From Oceanisphaera litoralis (GTDB lineage: Bacteria > Pseudomonadota > Gammaproteobacteria > Enterobacterales > Aeromonadaceae): 64,000 nt of DNA. The stretch covers positions 1-64,000 of the forward strand of contig NZ_JAFBBE010000008.1 of NCBI RefSeq assembly GCF_016907015.1, in the 5' to 3' direction. Below, piece by piece: positions 38,445-50,368 of this stretch. A program made the position numbers and the translations under genes. The notes under the pieces were generated by a model, which saw only the letters and a list, made by a program, of their open reading frames with translations, did not search any database and had not been told where the DNA came from. Within the stretch, counting starts at the first letter, position 1. The number at the start of each line of letters is the position of its first letter.

Positions 38445-38498
38445 GAGTGCCGGTGGCATGTATAATGCCCAATTGATTTATTTACCGCGGAGCCCGAG

Positions 38499-39518
38499 AT
38501 GTTTGAGGCCTTGACCCCGGTCAGCGACATGCTGACCCGTAATCTGGATATTCTGAGTCGCCAGCCGTTGCTGGTATGCGGTCTGCTCGAAGACGGACTG
38601 CCAGGCCTGCTGGCCGAGGCCGGCCCCGCGCCCCGGGTATTTACCACCGATTTTCGCTATTTCCAGTGGCAACAGGCCCAGGGCCTTGCCGATATCGAAT
38701 TTGGCACCAGCCCCGCTCCCGGTACGGCTGCCGGCCTGCTGCTGCTGATGCCCAAGGCCAAGGCCGAGGCCGAGTATTTGCTGGCTGCCTGCCTGCCGTT
38801 GCTCGCGGCCGGTGCTCCGGTGTTTATCGCCGGAGACAACAAGGGCGGCGTCAAGTCGGCCCCCAAGTTGCTGGCCCCCTATTGCGAGCAGGTCAACAAG
38901 CTGGACAGCGCCCGGCGCGCCAGCCTGTACCAGGCCGAGCTGACCACACTGCCTGCCCCCTTCGGCCTGGCCGACTGGGTCAGCCGCTATCCGCTGGAAG
39001 AAGAGCAACTGCAGATCTGCGCCCTGCCCGGCGTATTCAGTGCCGCACACCTGGACTCCGGCTCTCGTTTGCTGCTGAAGACCATCACTTCTCTCAAGGG
39101 CAGAGTGCTCGACTTCGGTTGCGGTGCCGGCGTCATTGGTGCCAGCCTGTTGAAACGTAATGCCGACATGACGCTGGAGTGCATCGACATCAACGCCCTG
39201 GCATTGGAGGCCAGCCGAACGACCCTGGCGGAAAACCGGCTCGACGCCAAGGTCTACCCCTCCGACGGGCTGAGCCAGGTGAGTGGCAAGTTCAATCACA
39301 TTATCACCAACCCACCCTTTCATGCCGGTCTGAAAACCTTCTATCACACCACAGAAACGCTGCTGAGCTCGGCCGCCGATTACCTGTTGCCCGGCGGTTC
39401 CCTGATCCTGGTGGCCAACGCCTTTCTGCCCTACCCGGAACTGATAGAAAAAAGTTTCGGCCATTGCGAGACCCTGGCCGCCACCGGCAAGTTCAAGATC
39501 TACCGGGCCAGACGCTGA
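38499..39518 (+). CDS. rsmC: 16S rRNA m2G1207 methyltransferase
   Basis: 339 residues. Two tandem Rossmann-like halves: an N-terminal degenerate domain (about 1-165) and a C-terminal catalytic domain with SAM motif V-L-D-F-G-C-G-A-G-V-I-G and the N2-methyltransferase N-P-P-F motif. RBS CGGAGCC precedes the ATG. A terminator follows at 39551-39571. Confidence 0.95.
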   Translation: MFEALTPVSDMLTRNLDILSRQPLLVCGLLEDGLPGLLAEAGPAPRVFTTDFRYFQWQQAQGLADIEFGTSPAPGTAAGLLLLMPKAKAEAEYLLAACLPLLAAGAPVFIAGDNKGGVKSAPKLLAPYCEQVNKLDSARRASLYQAELTTLPAPFGLADWVSRYPLEEEQLQICALPGVFSAAHLDSGSRLLLKTITSLKGRVLDFGCGAGVIGASLLKRNADMTLECIDINALALEASRTTLAENRLDAKVYPSDGLSQVSGKFNHIITNPPFHAGLKTFYHTTETLLSSAADYLLPGGSLILVANAFLPYPELIEKSFGHCETLAATGKFKIYRARR

Positions 39519-39550
39519 TCAAACTCGAGTAATCAGCCCCTTTTTTGACC

Positions 39551-39571
39551 AACCGGCCTTTAGCGCCGGTT
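39551..39571 (+). terminator. Terminator of rsmC
   Basis: Stem aaccggc/gccggtt with loop ctttagc, followed by TTTTTT. Confidence 0.9.
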
Positions 39572-39598
39572 TTTTTAACTTTTCTCGGAATCTGTGTA

Positions 39599-39626
39599 TT
39601 GACGGGCGACAAAAAATCTATAGAAT
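39599..39626 (+). promoter_or_regulatory. Promoter of the tRNA-Leu(CAG) array
   Basis: TTGACG (39599-39604) and TAGAAT (39621-39626) with a 16-base spacer lie just before the first tRNA-Leu gene. Confidence 0.7.
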
Positions 39627-39643
39627 TCGCAGTCCTTGGCAAC

Positions 39644-39729
39644 GCGAGGGTGGCGGAATTGGTAGACGCGCTAGCTTCAGGTGTTAGTGTCCTATGGATG
39701 TGGGGGTTCAAGTCCCCCCCTTCGCACCA
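39644..39729 (+). tRNA. tRNA-Leu (CAG), copy 1
   Basis: 86 bases with encoded CCA; acceptor gcgaggg, anticodon arm CTAGC-TTCAGGT-GTTAG, long variable arm (tgtcctatggatg). Closely resembles E. coli leu CAG tRNA. Confidence 0.97.
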
Positions 39730-39800
39730 AGTTACCGAAAGGTAACTGACGCCAGGAAACGATGACGGCCTCATCTAAAACAGCCGGACAATGTGAGTAT

Positions 39801-39886
39801 GCGAGGGTGGCGGAATTGGTAGACGCGCTAGCTTCAGGTGTTAGTGTCCTATGGATGTGGGGGTTCAAGTCCCCCCCTTCGCACCA
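39801..39886 (+). tRNA. tRNA-Leu (CAG), copy 2
   Basis: Identical to copy 1. Adjacent spacer sequences (tcatctaaaacagccggacaat) are also similar around copies 2 and 3, so a longer unit was duplicated here. Confidence 0.97.
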
Positions 39887-39959
39887 GACTCCCAGAGTCT
39901 GTTCATATACTCAAATAAAAAGATGGTGGCTCATCTCAAACAGCCGAACAATCAGGTAT

Positions 39960-40045
39960 GCGAGGGTGGCGGAATTGGTAGACGCGCTAGCTTCAGGTGT
40001 TAGTGTCCTATGGACGTGGGGGTTCAAGTCCCCCCCTTCGCACCA
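39960..40045 (+). tRNA. tRNA-Leu (CAG), copy 3
   Basis: As copies 1 and 2 except ATGGACG for ATGGATG in the variable arm. The 277 bases from here to 40322 show no gene, and no clear terminator was found. Confidence 0.97.
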
Positions 40046-40322
40046 CGATTGTTGTATCAACTAATAAGTCCCCAGCTATTTACGTAGTACTCCTCAGAAA
40101 TACCCCCTCTGTTATTCGAACCATTCCTTTGTAAAGCGCATGCTCGCAAGTCTCTTGCCGAGTTAAAGCACAGCACCCTTGATCTTCAGCGCTATAAATC
40201 CTCTCGGTCCTGACACCAAACAGCTTACATAACTGATCTATTTGGTTGCTCTGTAAAGGTCGGACAAAGGGCCCGACGCTTACACTGACATGAAATAGAT
40301 CGTTTGTTTAATGGGTTCGGTA

Positions 40323-41669
40323 TTATTTACCCTGTTCCCGGGTCAGCAGTGCCACCGTTTCCACATGCATGGTATGGGGGAACATGTCTACCGGCGTGGC
40401 CTGCTCCAGCCTGAAGCCATGTTCACACAACCAGGCCAGATCCCGGGCCAGGGTCTTGGGATTGCAGGACACATACACCAGCCGTTCGGGCCGCATCTCG
40501 GCCAGGGTCGCCAGCAGCGCCGCATCGCAGCCCTTGCGCGGCGGATCCACCACCACCACATCGGCGGTAATCCCCTCTGCATACAGTTGGGGCACCAGTT
40601 GCTCTGCCGCACCCTGATGAAATTCGATATTGCTGATGCCGTTCAGCTCGGCATTGGCGCGCGCGTCGTCAATGGCTTCGGGCACCAGTTCTATGCCGAT
40701 CACCTGCTTCGCATGACGGGCCATAAACAGGCTGATGGTGCCGATGCCGCAGTAAAGATCGAACACCACTTCATTGCCCTGCAGCCTGGCCAGCCGCATG
40801 GCTTCCCGGTACAGCACCTCGGTCTGACGCGGGTTGACCTGATAGAAAGACAGCGGCGAAATGGCAAATTCCAGTCCATCCAGGCTATCGACGATCAGCT
40901 CTTTGCCCCACAGCAGCCGGTTCTCCGGCCCCAGTACCCGATTGCCGACCGCGGCATTGATATTCAGCATCAGGCTGGCCAGCCCGGTGACGGATTCAAG
41001 CTCGCTCACCAGTTGCGCCAGCGCTTCATCCGAGGGGGCTTCGGCCGCCACCAGCACCACCATCAGCTCACCGCTGTGAATGCCGTTACGCACCATGATA
41101 TGGCGAATGCTGCCGCCATGAGTGGCCTCGTTATACGCCGGCACGGCACAACGGCGCATCCAGGCTCTTACCCGCTGCACCACCTCCGTGGTGACCGGCG
41201 CCTGTACCCGACACTCGTCGACTTCCACCAGCTGATGGCTGTGCTTGGCATAAAAGCCGATTTCAGGCCCGGGCTGCACCGCATACTGGGCCTTGTTACG
41301 GTAATGAAAGGGCTCGCTCATGCCCAGCGTGTCCGCCACCGGGCAGTCCAGCCCTTTGGCCCGCAACACATCAACCAGCATCCGGCGCTTCAGCACCAGC
41401 TGGGCGGCGTCGCTCATCACCCGCAGCTGACAGCCGCCGCAGGCGGTGTAGGGGCAGAAGTCCTCACGCCGGGCCGCCGCAGGCCGCAATATTCGCACCA
41501 GGGTGCCCTGACAGAAGTTGGGCTTGACCAGATTCAGCTGTACTTCAACCTGCTCGTCGGGCAAGGCGCCTTCGATATACAAGGGACGCCCTTCCAGAGT
41601 GGCGATGCCATCTCCTTTCTCGGTAAGGCTGTGAACGGAAACGGTGACCAGCAGGCCGGGTTTTAACAT
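40323..41669 (-). CDS. rlmD: 23S rRNA (uracil-5-)-methyltransferase, RlmD/RumA family
   Basis: 448 residues. It makes m5U in 23S rRNA (m5U1939 in E. coli RlmD). An N-terminal TRAM domain (about 5-60), an Fe-S cysteine cluster (C-P-Y-T-A-C-G-G-C), SAM motif F-D-L-Y-C-G-I-G-T and the nucleophile S-C-N-P-K-T-L-A-R-D near the C-terminus are all present. The catalytic half is worded like the RlmCD/YefA group (S-F-Y-Q-V-N-P), so the exact uridine target could differ from E. coli RlmD. Convergent with the tRNA-Leu array. Confidence 0.85.
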   Translation of the reverse strand: MLKPGLLVTVSVHSLTEKGDGIATLEGRPLYIEGALPDEQVEVQLNLVKPNFCQGTLVRILRPAAARREDFCPYTACGGCQLRVMSDAAQLVLKRRMLVDVLRAKGLDCPVADTLGMSEPFHYRNKAQYAVQPGPEIGFYAKHSHQLVEVDECRVQAPVTTEVVQRVRAWMRRCAVPAYNEATHGGSIRHIMVRNGIHSGELMVVLVAAEAPSDEALAQLVSELESVTGLASLMLNINAAVGNRVLGPENRLLWGKELIVDSLDGLEFAISPLSFYQVNPRQTEVLYREAMRLARLQGNEVVFDLYCGIGTISLFMARHAKQVIGIELVPEAIDDARANAELNGISNIEFHQGAAEQLVPQLYAEGITADVVVVDPPRKGCDAALLATLAEMRPERLVYVSCNPKTLARDLAWLCEHGFRLEQATPVDMFPHTMHVETVALLTREQGK

Positions 41670-41870
41670 GGGGATACACTCTATGCGAAGAAGCGAAAAA
41701 AACAGGTTATTCTACGTGATCCAGTCGCTGGCGGGAATGGAGCTTGAAAGGCCCTCATGTCACCCACCGGTCATCGAAACAGATGAACAGGACAGGATAC
41801 ATGGCGGTGAGCAGGCTGAAAGCGGGTGTACGGCTAAACTGCCGAACGGAAAGGACGGCCGGAAAGCAAA

Positions 41871-41891
41871 AAACCACCTCGAGGGTGGTTT
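41871..41891 (-). terminator. Terminator of tRNA-Leu(CAA)
   Basis: On the minus strand the stem aaaccacc/ggtggttt is followed by TTTTTGC, 11 bases after the tRNA 3' end. Confidence 0.85.
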
Positions 41892-41902
41892 TGATTATCA
41901 AG

Positions 41903-41987
41903 TGGTAGCAGAGGCCGGACTCGAACCGGCACGCCCGAAGGCAAGTGATTTTGAATCACTCATGTCTACCAATTCCATCACACTGCC
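41903..41987 (-). tRNA. tRNA-Leu (CAA)
   Basis: 85 bases with encoded CCA on the minus strand. Anticodon arm GTGAT-TCAAAAT-CAC region gives anticodon CAA; D-arm tggaattggtagac and T-arm gccggttcgagtccggc are normal; the variable arm (ttgccttcgggcg) is long, as in Leu tRNAs. The acceptor stem ggcagtg/ctctgct has a G-U first pair and a U-U mismatch at the sixth position. Confidence 0.88.
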
Positions 41988-42161
41988 ACTTGATAGCGTC
42001 ACCTGAGTGAGCGGTTTGCATTATACGTATCCCCCCGCCTCCCGCAAGCATATTATGATACTGGCCGTGATGACTGCGCATTAATCATACACCCGATTGA
42101 CGATTACCCCGAGCCACGGCATTTGCTAGAATACGGCAACTTTTTCAGCAAATGGCGGGTA

Positions 42162-42656
42162 ATGGTAGTGACTTCTTATACGGGACTGCCTAGGGCAGGG
42201 GTAATGCGTCGGCTGGGGGCCTGGCTTTATGATGTGCTGGTGGTGATATCCCTGCTGATGGTAGCGGGGTTTATCTGCTTCGGCCTGACCGCGCTGGCCC
42301 TGAGCCAGAGCTGGATAACACTGGGGCCCTATCAGGATACCGCCGAGCTGCTCGGCGCCAGCCGGCTGTACCAACTGTGCCTGCTGGCCGTGGCCCTGGG
42401 CTTTTATTGCTGGTTCTGGCGTACCAGCGGCCAGACCATTGGCATGCGCGCCTGGCGCCTGCGGGTGCAGAACACCGACGGCAGCCGCCTGCGGCTGTCT
42501 CAGTGCATGATCCGCGCCGTCACTGCCTTGCTGGGGCTGGGCAACGTCTGGATCTGGTTTAATCCAGGCACCAGACTGGCGCTGCAGGATAAAATCGCCG
42601 ACTGCGAAATGGTGGTGCTGAGCAAGGAGCAGAACAAGCAGTTGCTGGATAAGTGA
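42162..42656 (+). CDS. RDD-family membrane protein
   Basis: About 164 residues. The family-defining R-R-L-G-A-W-L-Y-D (first Arg/Asp region), two or three membrane segments (V-L-V-V-I-S-L-L-M-V-A-G-F and L-C-L-L-A-V-A-L-G-F-Y) and G-Q-T-I-G-M-R-A-W-R-L-R-V place it in RDD. D-K of the final D-motif is in L-A-L-Q-D-K-I-A-D-C. Function unknown, possibly transport. The start at 42162 (ATG after GGCGGGT) is chosen over 42123. Its TGA lies in the first unit of a heptamer array. Confidence 0.85.
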   Translation: MVVTSYTGLPRAGVMRRLGAWLYDVLVVISLLMVAGFICFGLTALALSQSWITLGPYQDTAELLGASRLYQLCLLAVALGFYCWFWRTSGQTIGMRAWRLRVQNTDGSRLRLSQCMIRAVTALLGLGNVWIWFNPGTRLALQDKIADCEMVVLSKEQNKQLLDK

Positions 42657-42722
42657 GGGGTGAGGGGTGAGGGGTGAGGAGTGAGGAGTGAGGAGTGAGG
42701 AGTGAGGGGTGAGGAGTGAGGG
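42653..42722 (+). repeat. Heptamer tandem array GTGAGGG/GTGAGGA, 10 copies
   Basis: Ten in-phase 7-base units begin with the RDD gene stop codon. The other side of this convergent gap, read from the lptG stop on the minus strand, is GTGAGGG-GTAAGGG-GTAAGGA, so the ends are complementary and fold into a hairpin that may stop both genes. Confidence 0.97.
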
Positions 42723-42755
42723 GTCCTTACCCCTTACCCCTCACAATGTCTGTAT

Positions 42756-43826
42756 TTACGCCCTGCGATTGAGCAAGAACAGCGCCGCACCGATAAACAG
42801 CAGGCTGGGCCCCAGGGCTCCCAGCACCGGCGGCACCTCATAGACCAGGCTGATGGGGCCGAAGACTTCGTTGGCCACATAGAAGCCAAACCCGAACAGA
42901 ATCCCCATCAACAAACGGGCGCCCATGGAGACGCTCCGCAGGGCACCGAACACGAAGGAAGAGGCCAGCAACATCATGGCAACGACCATCACCGGCTGCA
43001 ACGCCTTGCGCCAGAACGCCAGTTCATAGAGGCTGCTGTCCTGCCCGTTGTCTTGCAGATAGCCCCGGTATTCCCACAAGCCGCGCATCGACAGTTCGTC
43101 CGGATCGATGGCCACCACCCCCAGCTTTTCCGGGGTCAGGCTGGAATGCCAGACCCGGCTGGCTTCCTGCTCGGTCGTGATGGACACGCCGGGGGTGAAC
43201 AGGGTGTCGGTCACCTTGCTCAGCTGCCATTGCTGGTTCAGGTATTCGGCTCCCGCCGCCTGAGTGATACGGCTGAGGGCCATGTCCTCGTCGAAGTAAT
43301 AGAGGGTAATATTGCTCAGGGTGCCATCACGCCGGGCCTGGCCGATATTGATATAGGCCTGGTTGTCCTTGGCCCAGACGCCATTGACCGATAGTACCAC
43401 CTGCCCATTGGAGCGGGCCTGGGTGCGCAAGTCGTCCGAGGCCAGCTTGGTGACCGGCGCCACGTATTCACCTAGCAGCATGATGAGCAGCATCAGCGGC
43501 AAGGCCGTTTTCAGGGCGCTGGTAACGATATTGAAACGAGAGCTGCCGGCGGCCTGCATCACCACCAGCTCGCTGCTGCTGGCCAGCTGGCCCAGCCCTA
43601 TCAGACCACCCAGCAGGGCGGCAATGGGGAAGAACAGCACGATTTCCTTGGGCATCGACAGCAGTACATAATAAAACGCCGTCAGCAGGGTGTAGCTGCC
43701 CTCGCCCACGCTGCGCAGCTGCTCCACATAACGGATAATGGCAGCCAGCCCCACCAGCGTCAGTTCACACAAGAGGATGGACATCAGCACGGTACGGCCG
43801 ATGTAACGATCGAGAATAGTCAGCAT
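42756..43826 (-). CDS. lptG: LPS export ABC permease LptG
   Basis: 356 residues. YjgP/YjgQ family: six membrane segments, three at each end, around a periplasmic beta-jellyroll (about 130-270). With LptF and LptB it extracts LPS from the inner membrane and passes it to LptC. N-terminus M-L-T-I-L-D-R-Y-I-G-R-T-V-L is typical of LptG. Start overlaps the lptF stop by one base (TGATG). Confidence 0.94.
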   Translation of the reverse strand: MLTILDRYIGRTVLMSILLCELTLVGLAAIIRYVEQLRSVGEGSYTLLTAFYYVLLSMPKEIVLFFPIAALLGGLIGLGQLASSSELVVMQAAGSSRFNIVTSALKTALPLMLLIMLLGEYVAPVTKLASDDLRTQARSNGQVVLSVNGVWAKDNQAYINIGQARRDGTLSNITLYYFDEDMALSRITQAAGAEYLNQQWQLSKVTDTLFTPGVSITTEQEASRVWHSSLTPEKLGVVAIDPDELSMRGLWEYRGYLQDNGQDSSLYELAFWRKALQPVMVVAMMLLASSFVFGALRSVSMGARLLMGILFGFGFYVANEVFGPISLVYEVPPVLGALGPSLLFIGAALFLLNRRA

Positions 43827-44935
43827 CAGGCCGCCTTGTTCCGTTTGAATTGTTCACGGGTCCGGTTCCACCAGGCCGTTTCCACCAGGTTGAGCGGCAG
43901 GGTCACCAACAGCAAGAACAGCAGTGGCACCGTATAGAGGCCGGGCACCACCGGCAGGCTCCCCCCTTCAACCGCCGAGCGGGAGGCGCTCTGCAACAGG
44001 AAGTAGGCCAGATACAGCAGAATGGCCGGCAGCAACTTGGCATAACGTCCCTGGCGCGGGTTGACCACCGCCAGCGGCACCACCGCCAGGGTCAGCACCA
44101 GCATCGACAGCGGCAATACCAGTCGCCACTGCAACTCCACCTTGTCCATCAATTGATCCGACTGCCAAAGGACGGCACTGTCGGTCGACTCCTCCTTCCG
44201 CTCGGCTGCTCCGACCTCGGCGGCGCGGATATAGGCGCTGTATTCGTCGAACTCGGCCACATCAAACTCCCGGTTGCCGGGGGTGCCGCTGTAGCGACGG
44301 CCATGATCGAGCGTCAGCCACTGACCGCCATCGCGCTCGTGCAGCCGGCCGCCGTCGGCCACCACTATGCTGGGTGCCTGCTGGGCCTGACCCCGCTGCA
44401 CCACAAACAGCCGATTAAGACGGTTACCCTCATCTTCGGGCTCCAGATCCTCCACATAGGCCACGATGCGGCCTCCGTCCAGGCTCATGAAGCGCGCTTC
44501 ACGCAGTACCGCAAAGCCCGGATCGGCCTTCACCTCTTCCAGCAGCTGATAGGCCTGGGCCTTGGACCAGGGATTGAGCCAGAGCGAGTTAAACAGCGCC
44601 ACCCCGGTCCAGAACAGGGCCAGCATCAGGGTGGTACGCATGATTTTACCCGGGCCTATGCCCACCGCCCGCATCACCGTCATCTCGCTCTCGGCGTAGA
44701 GCCTGCCGTGAGCAAACAGGATGCCGATAAAGAGGCTGATCGGCAGCATCAGGGTGGCCATTTCCGGCAGGTTCAGCAGCAGCAGTTTACCGACCAGGGC
44801 GCCGGGTATCTTGCCGCTGGCGGCCTTGCCCAGCACCTCGATAAAATTCTGGCTGACGAAGATCAGCAGCAGCACAAACAACACGGCCAGCTGTGTCTTC
44901 AGGGTTTCCCAAAACAAATAGCGGAATGCAATCAC
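43826..44935 (-). CDS. lptF: LPS export ABC permease LptF
   Basis: 369 residues of the same fold as LptG. N-terminus M-I-A-F-R-Y-L-F-W-E-T-L-K-T and the segment V-M-R-A-V-G-I-G-P-G-K-I-M-R (cytoplasmic coupling helix) identify LptF. First gene of lptF-lptG; divergent from pepA, the conserved arrangement in gammaproteobacteria. Confidence 0.95.
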   Translation of the reverse strand: MIAFRYLFWETLKTQLAVLFVLLLIFVSQNFIEVLGKAASGKIPGALVGKLLLLNLPEMATLMLPISLFIGILFAHGRLYAESEMTVMRAVGIGPGKIMRTTLMLALFWTGVALFNSLWLNPWSKAQAYQLLEEVKADPGFAVLREARFMSLDGGRIVAYVEDLEPEDEGNRLNRLFVVQRGQAQQAPSIVVADGGRLHERDGGQWLTLDHGRRYSGTPGNREFDVAEFDEYSAYIRAAEVGAAERKEESTDSAVLWQSDQLMDKVELQWRLVLPLSMLVLTLAVVPLAVVNPRQGRYAKLLPAILLYLAYFLLQSASRSAVEGGSLPVVPGLYTVPLLFLLLVTLPLNLVETAWWNRTREQFKRNKAA

Positions 44936-44971
44936 CGTTAATCCCAGTGTAATCTTGTCTTTTTAATGGAA

Positions 44972-45003
44972 ACGCTTAAGAATAAGCGTAAAATCATGAT
45001 TTT
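44972..45003. promoter_or_regulatory. Two inverted repeats in the lptF/pepA promoter region
   Basis: ACGCTTA-agaa-TAAGCGT (44972-44989) is a 7-bp inverted repeat, and AAAATCATGATTTT (44990-45003) is a perfect 14-base palindrome immediately after it. They lie between two divergent genes and may be operators or a hairpin; the regulator is unknown. Confidence 0.5.
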
Positions 45004-45096
45004 CGCATATTAAGTACGCGAAGTTCGGCGTCTTTTAGCGATAGACACCATTATCGTTGATCCGACGCTCATTGTCTTCAAGCTGTAGGAGAATCC

Positions 45097-46608
45097 ATGG
45101 AGTTCAGTGTTAAAAGTGGTAGCCCCGAAAAACAGCGCAGCGCCTGTATCGTGGTTGGCGTATTTGAGCCCCGCCGTCTGTCTCCGGTCGCCGAACAGCT
45201 GGATAAAATCAGCGACGGTTACCTGAGTTCCCTGCTGCGCCGTGGCGATCTGGAAGGCAAGGCCGGCCAGATGCTGCTGCTGCACCAGGTACCCGGCGTG
45301 CTCAGCGAGCGGGTGTTGCTGGTCGGTTGCGGCAAGGAGCGGGAGCTCGACGAGCGCCAGTACAAGCAGATCATTCGCAACACCATCAGTACCCTGAACG
45401 ACACCGGCTCGATGGAAGCCGTCTGCTTTCTGACCGAGCTCCACGTCAAGGGCCGCGACACCTACTGGAAAGTACGCCAGGCGGTGGAAACCACCAAGGC
45501 CAGCCTCTATACCTTCGACCAGTTCAAGACCAACAAGGCCGAGCCGCGTCGTCCGCTGCGCAAACTGGTGTTCAACGTGCCGACCCGACGGGAACTGACC
45601 ATAGGCGAGCGGGCCATACAGCATGGTCTGGCCGTGGCCAAGGGCGTCAAGGTGTGCCGGGATGTGGCCAATATGCCACCCAATGTGTGCAACCCCGCCT
45701 ACCTGGCGTCTCAGGCCCGCCAGCTGGCCGATGCCTGGGACAACATCAGCACCCGGGTGATCGGCGAGGAAGAAATGGCCGAGCTGGGCATGAATGCCTA
45801 TCTGGCGGTCGCCCGCGGCTCCCACAACGAAGCCATGATGTCGGTGATCGAATACAAGGGGCATCCGGATCCCAACGCTCGCCCTCTCGTCCTGGTGGGC
45901 AAGGGCCTGACCTTCGATGCGGGCGGCATTTCGCTCAAACCTGCCGACGGCATGGACGAGATGAAATACGACATGGGCGGCGCCGCCTCTGTGCTGGGCA
46001 CCATGCATGCGCTGGCCGAGCTACAGCTGCCGGTGAACGTGGTGGCCATTATCGCCGGTTGTGAAAACATGCCCGACGGCAATGCCTACCGCCCGGGTGA
46101 TATTCTCACCAGCATGTCCGGCCAGACCATCGAAGTACTCAACACCGATGCCGAGGGCCGACTGGTGCTGTGCGATGCCCTGACCTTTGTCGAGCGTTTC
46201 GAACCGGAAGTGGTGGTGGATGTGGCGACCCTCACCGGTGCCTGCATCATCGCCCTGGGCCACCACACCTCCGGCTTGCTGGCCAACCATAATCCGCTGG
46301 CCCACGAGCTGCTCAATGCCTCGGAACAGGCCGGCGATCGCGCCTGGCGTCTGCCGATGGGCGACGAGTATAATGAGCAGCTGGAAAGCCCCTTCGCCGA
46401 CATGGCCAACATCGGTGGCCGCCCGGCAGGTACCATTACCGCCGCCTGCTTCCTCAGCCGCTTCACCAAGAAGTACAACTGGGCTCACCTGGACGTGGCC
46501 GGTACCGCCTGGAACAGCGGCAAGAACAAGGGTGCCACCGGTCGTCCGGTGCCGCTGCTGACCCAGTTTCTGCTGAACCGGGCCGGCGTCAACAACATCG
46601 AAGAGTGA
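45097..46608 (+). CDS. pepA: Leucyl aminopeptidase A (PepA)
   Basis: 503 residues. A cytosolic M17 hexameric aminopeptidase with two metals; in E. coli it also binds DNA in Xer recombination and carAB control. Active-site segments [15 protein letters not shown] and [12 protein letters not shown] are complete. RBS TAGGAGA precedes the ATG. pepA-holC-valS form a tight unit. Confidence 0.97.
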   Translation: MEFSVKSGSPEKQRSACIVVGVFEPRRLSPVAEQLDKISDGYLSSLLRRGDLEGKAGQMLLLHQVPGVLSERVLLVGCGKERELDERQYKQIIRNTISTLNDTGSMEAVCFLTELHVKGRDTYWKVRQAVETTKASLYTFDQFKTNKAEPRRPLRKLVFNVPTRRELTIGERAIQHGLAVAKGVKVCRDVANMPPNVCNPAYLASQARQLADAWDNISTRVIGEEEMAELGMNAYLAVARGSHNEAMMSVIEYKGHPDPNARPLVLVGKGLTFDAGGISLKPADGMDEMKYDMGGAASVLGTMHALAELQLPVNVVAIIAGCENMPDGNAYRPGDILTSMSGQTIEVLNTDAEGRLVLCDALTFVERFEPEVVVDVATLTGACIIALGHHTSGLLANHNPLAHELLNASEQAGDRAWRLPMGDEYNEQLESPFADMANIGGRPAGTITAACFLSRFTKKYNWAHLDVAGTAWNSGKNKGATGRPVPLLTQFLLNRAGVNNIEE

Positions 46609-46610
46609 AC

Positions 46611-47057
46611 ATGAGCCAGGGCTGTTTTTATCTACTGCCGGACTCCCCCGGCCCCGAACTGCAGGAGCAGCTGGTGTGTCAACTGACCACCGACTGTTAC
46701 CGCCAGGGGCTGGGCGTTTTTATTCATACCCGCAGCCAGGCTCAGGCCGAGGCGCTGGATGAACGGCTGTGGCAACAGCCCCCCGACGGCTTCGTGGCGC
46801 ACAATCTTCAGGGCGAAGGCCCCCGCCAGGGTGCGCCGGTGATCATCAGCTGGCAGGCGCCGCACAGCGGCCGCGCCGTGCTGATCAACCTGGCGCCCGA
46901 GGCGCCGTCCTTCGCCCGGCGTTTCAAGCAGCTGATTGACTTCGTGCCCTCCGATGAGGAGGGCAAACAACAGGCTCGGGAACGCTTTAAAGCCTATCGT
47001 CAGGCCGGTTTCGAACTCACGACCGCCCCTGTACCATCCCAAACTCAAGACGAATAA
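46611..47057 (+). CDS. holC: DNA polymerase III chi subunit
   Basis: 148 residues from the ATG three bases after the pepA stop (an in-frame GTG two codons upstream is an alternative). The protein has the small Rossmann-like HolC pattern: F-Y-L-L, C-x-L-T-x-x-C-Y-R-Q-G, R-L-W and L-I-N-L. Chi links the clamp loader to SSB. Position between pepA and valS is the conserved one. Confidence 0.93.
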   Translation: MSQGCFYLLPDSPGPELQEQLVCQLTTDCYRQGLGVFIHTRSQAQAEALDERLWQQPPDGFVAHNLQGEGPRQGAPVIISWQAPHSGRAVLINLAPEAPSFARRFKQLIDFVPSDEEGKQQARERFKAYRQAGFELTTAPVPSQTQDE

Positions 47058-47061
47058 CATC

Positions 47062-49926
<2,865 letters not shown>

Positions 49927-49949
49927 CACCACTCGCCGAGTCTGACCAA

Positions 49950-49974
49950 AAAGCCAGCCTGAAGAGGCTGGCTT
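49950..49974 (+). terminator. Terminator of pepA-holC-valS
   Basis: Stem aaagccagcc/ggctggcttt, loop tgaag, followed by TTTTTTTA, about 25 bases after valS. Confidence 0.92.
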
Positions 49975-50023
49975 TTTTTATTCTTCTCACTCTGTTTAAA
50001 GTTAGTTAATAAAAAAACGTCAC

Positions 50024-50368
50024 TCAGGTTTCTTTATATTTCCGATGGGCAGAGGCGCGTGACTTCCAAGAAAAGATGAAACGCTTATATTTTGCCCAAA
50101 AATGAAATAGAATAAAATTACTGAAAATCAAGAGCACCGTTATAATCACAAGCTCTTTCATGGTAAAAAAACCCAACACGTCATAATTATCAGTAAATTT
50201 ATCATCAATACCGAATATTTCGTACGAATGTAAAAAGGGCAATAACAAAACAAGTATCCACCCAGACCAGATTAACATCAGGACAATTAAATCTCTAATG
50301 CGATATAAAAAATTGCGTCGACTTCCATTATCAATAATGAGTCCGACTCCCTGTTTACTTTTCGTCAC
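50024..50368 (-). CDS. pgaD: Poly-N-acetylglucosamine synthesis protein PgaD
   Basis: 114 residues with two membrane helices (about 28-48 and 72-92: L-I-V-L-M-L-I-W-S-G-W and L-V-I-I-T-V-L-L-I-F). Small, poorly conserved partner of the PgaC synthase required for c-di-GMP activation in E. coli. Assigned by size, topology and position at the end of pgaABC; it overlaps pgaC by 14 bases. The region is distinctly AT-richer than valS. Confidence 0.85.
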   Translation of the reverse strand: MTKSKQGVGLIIDNGSRRNFLYRIRDLIVLMLIWSGWILVLLLPFLHSYEIFGIDDKFTDNYDVLGFFTMKELVIITVLLIFSNFILFHFWAKYKRFIFSWKSRASAHRKYKET

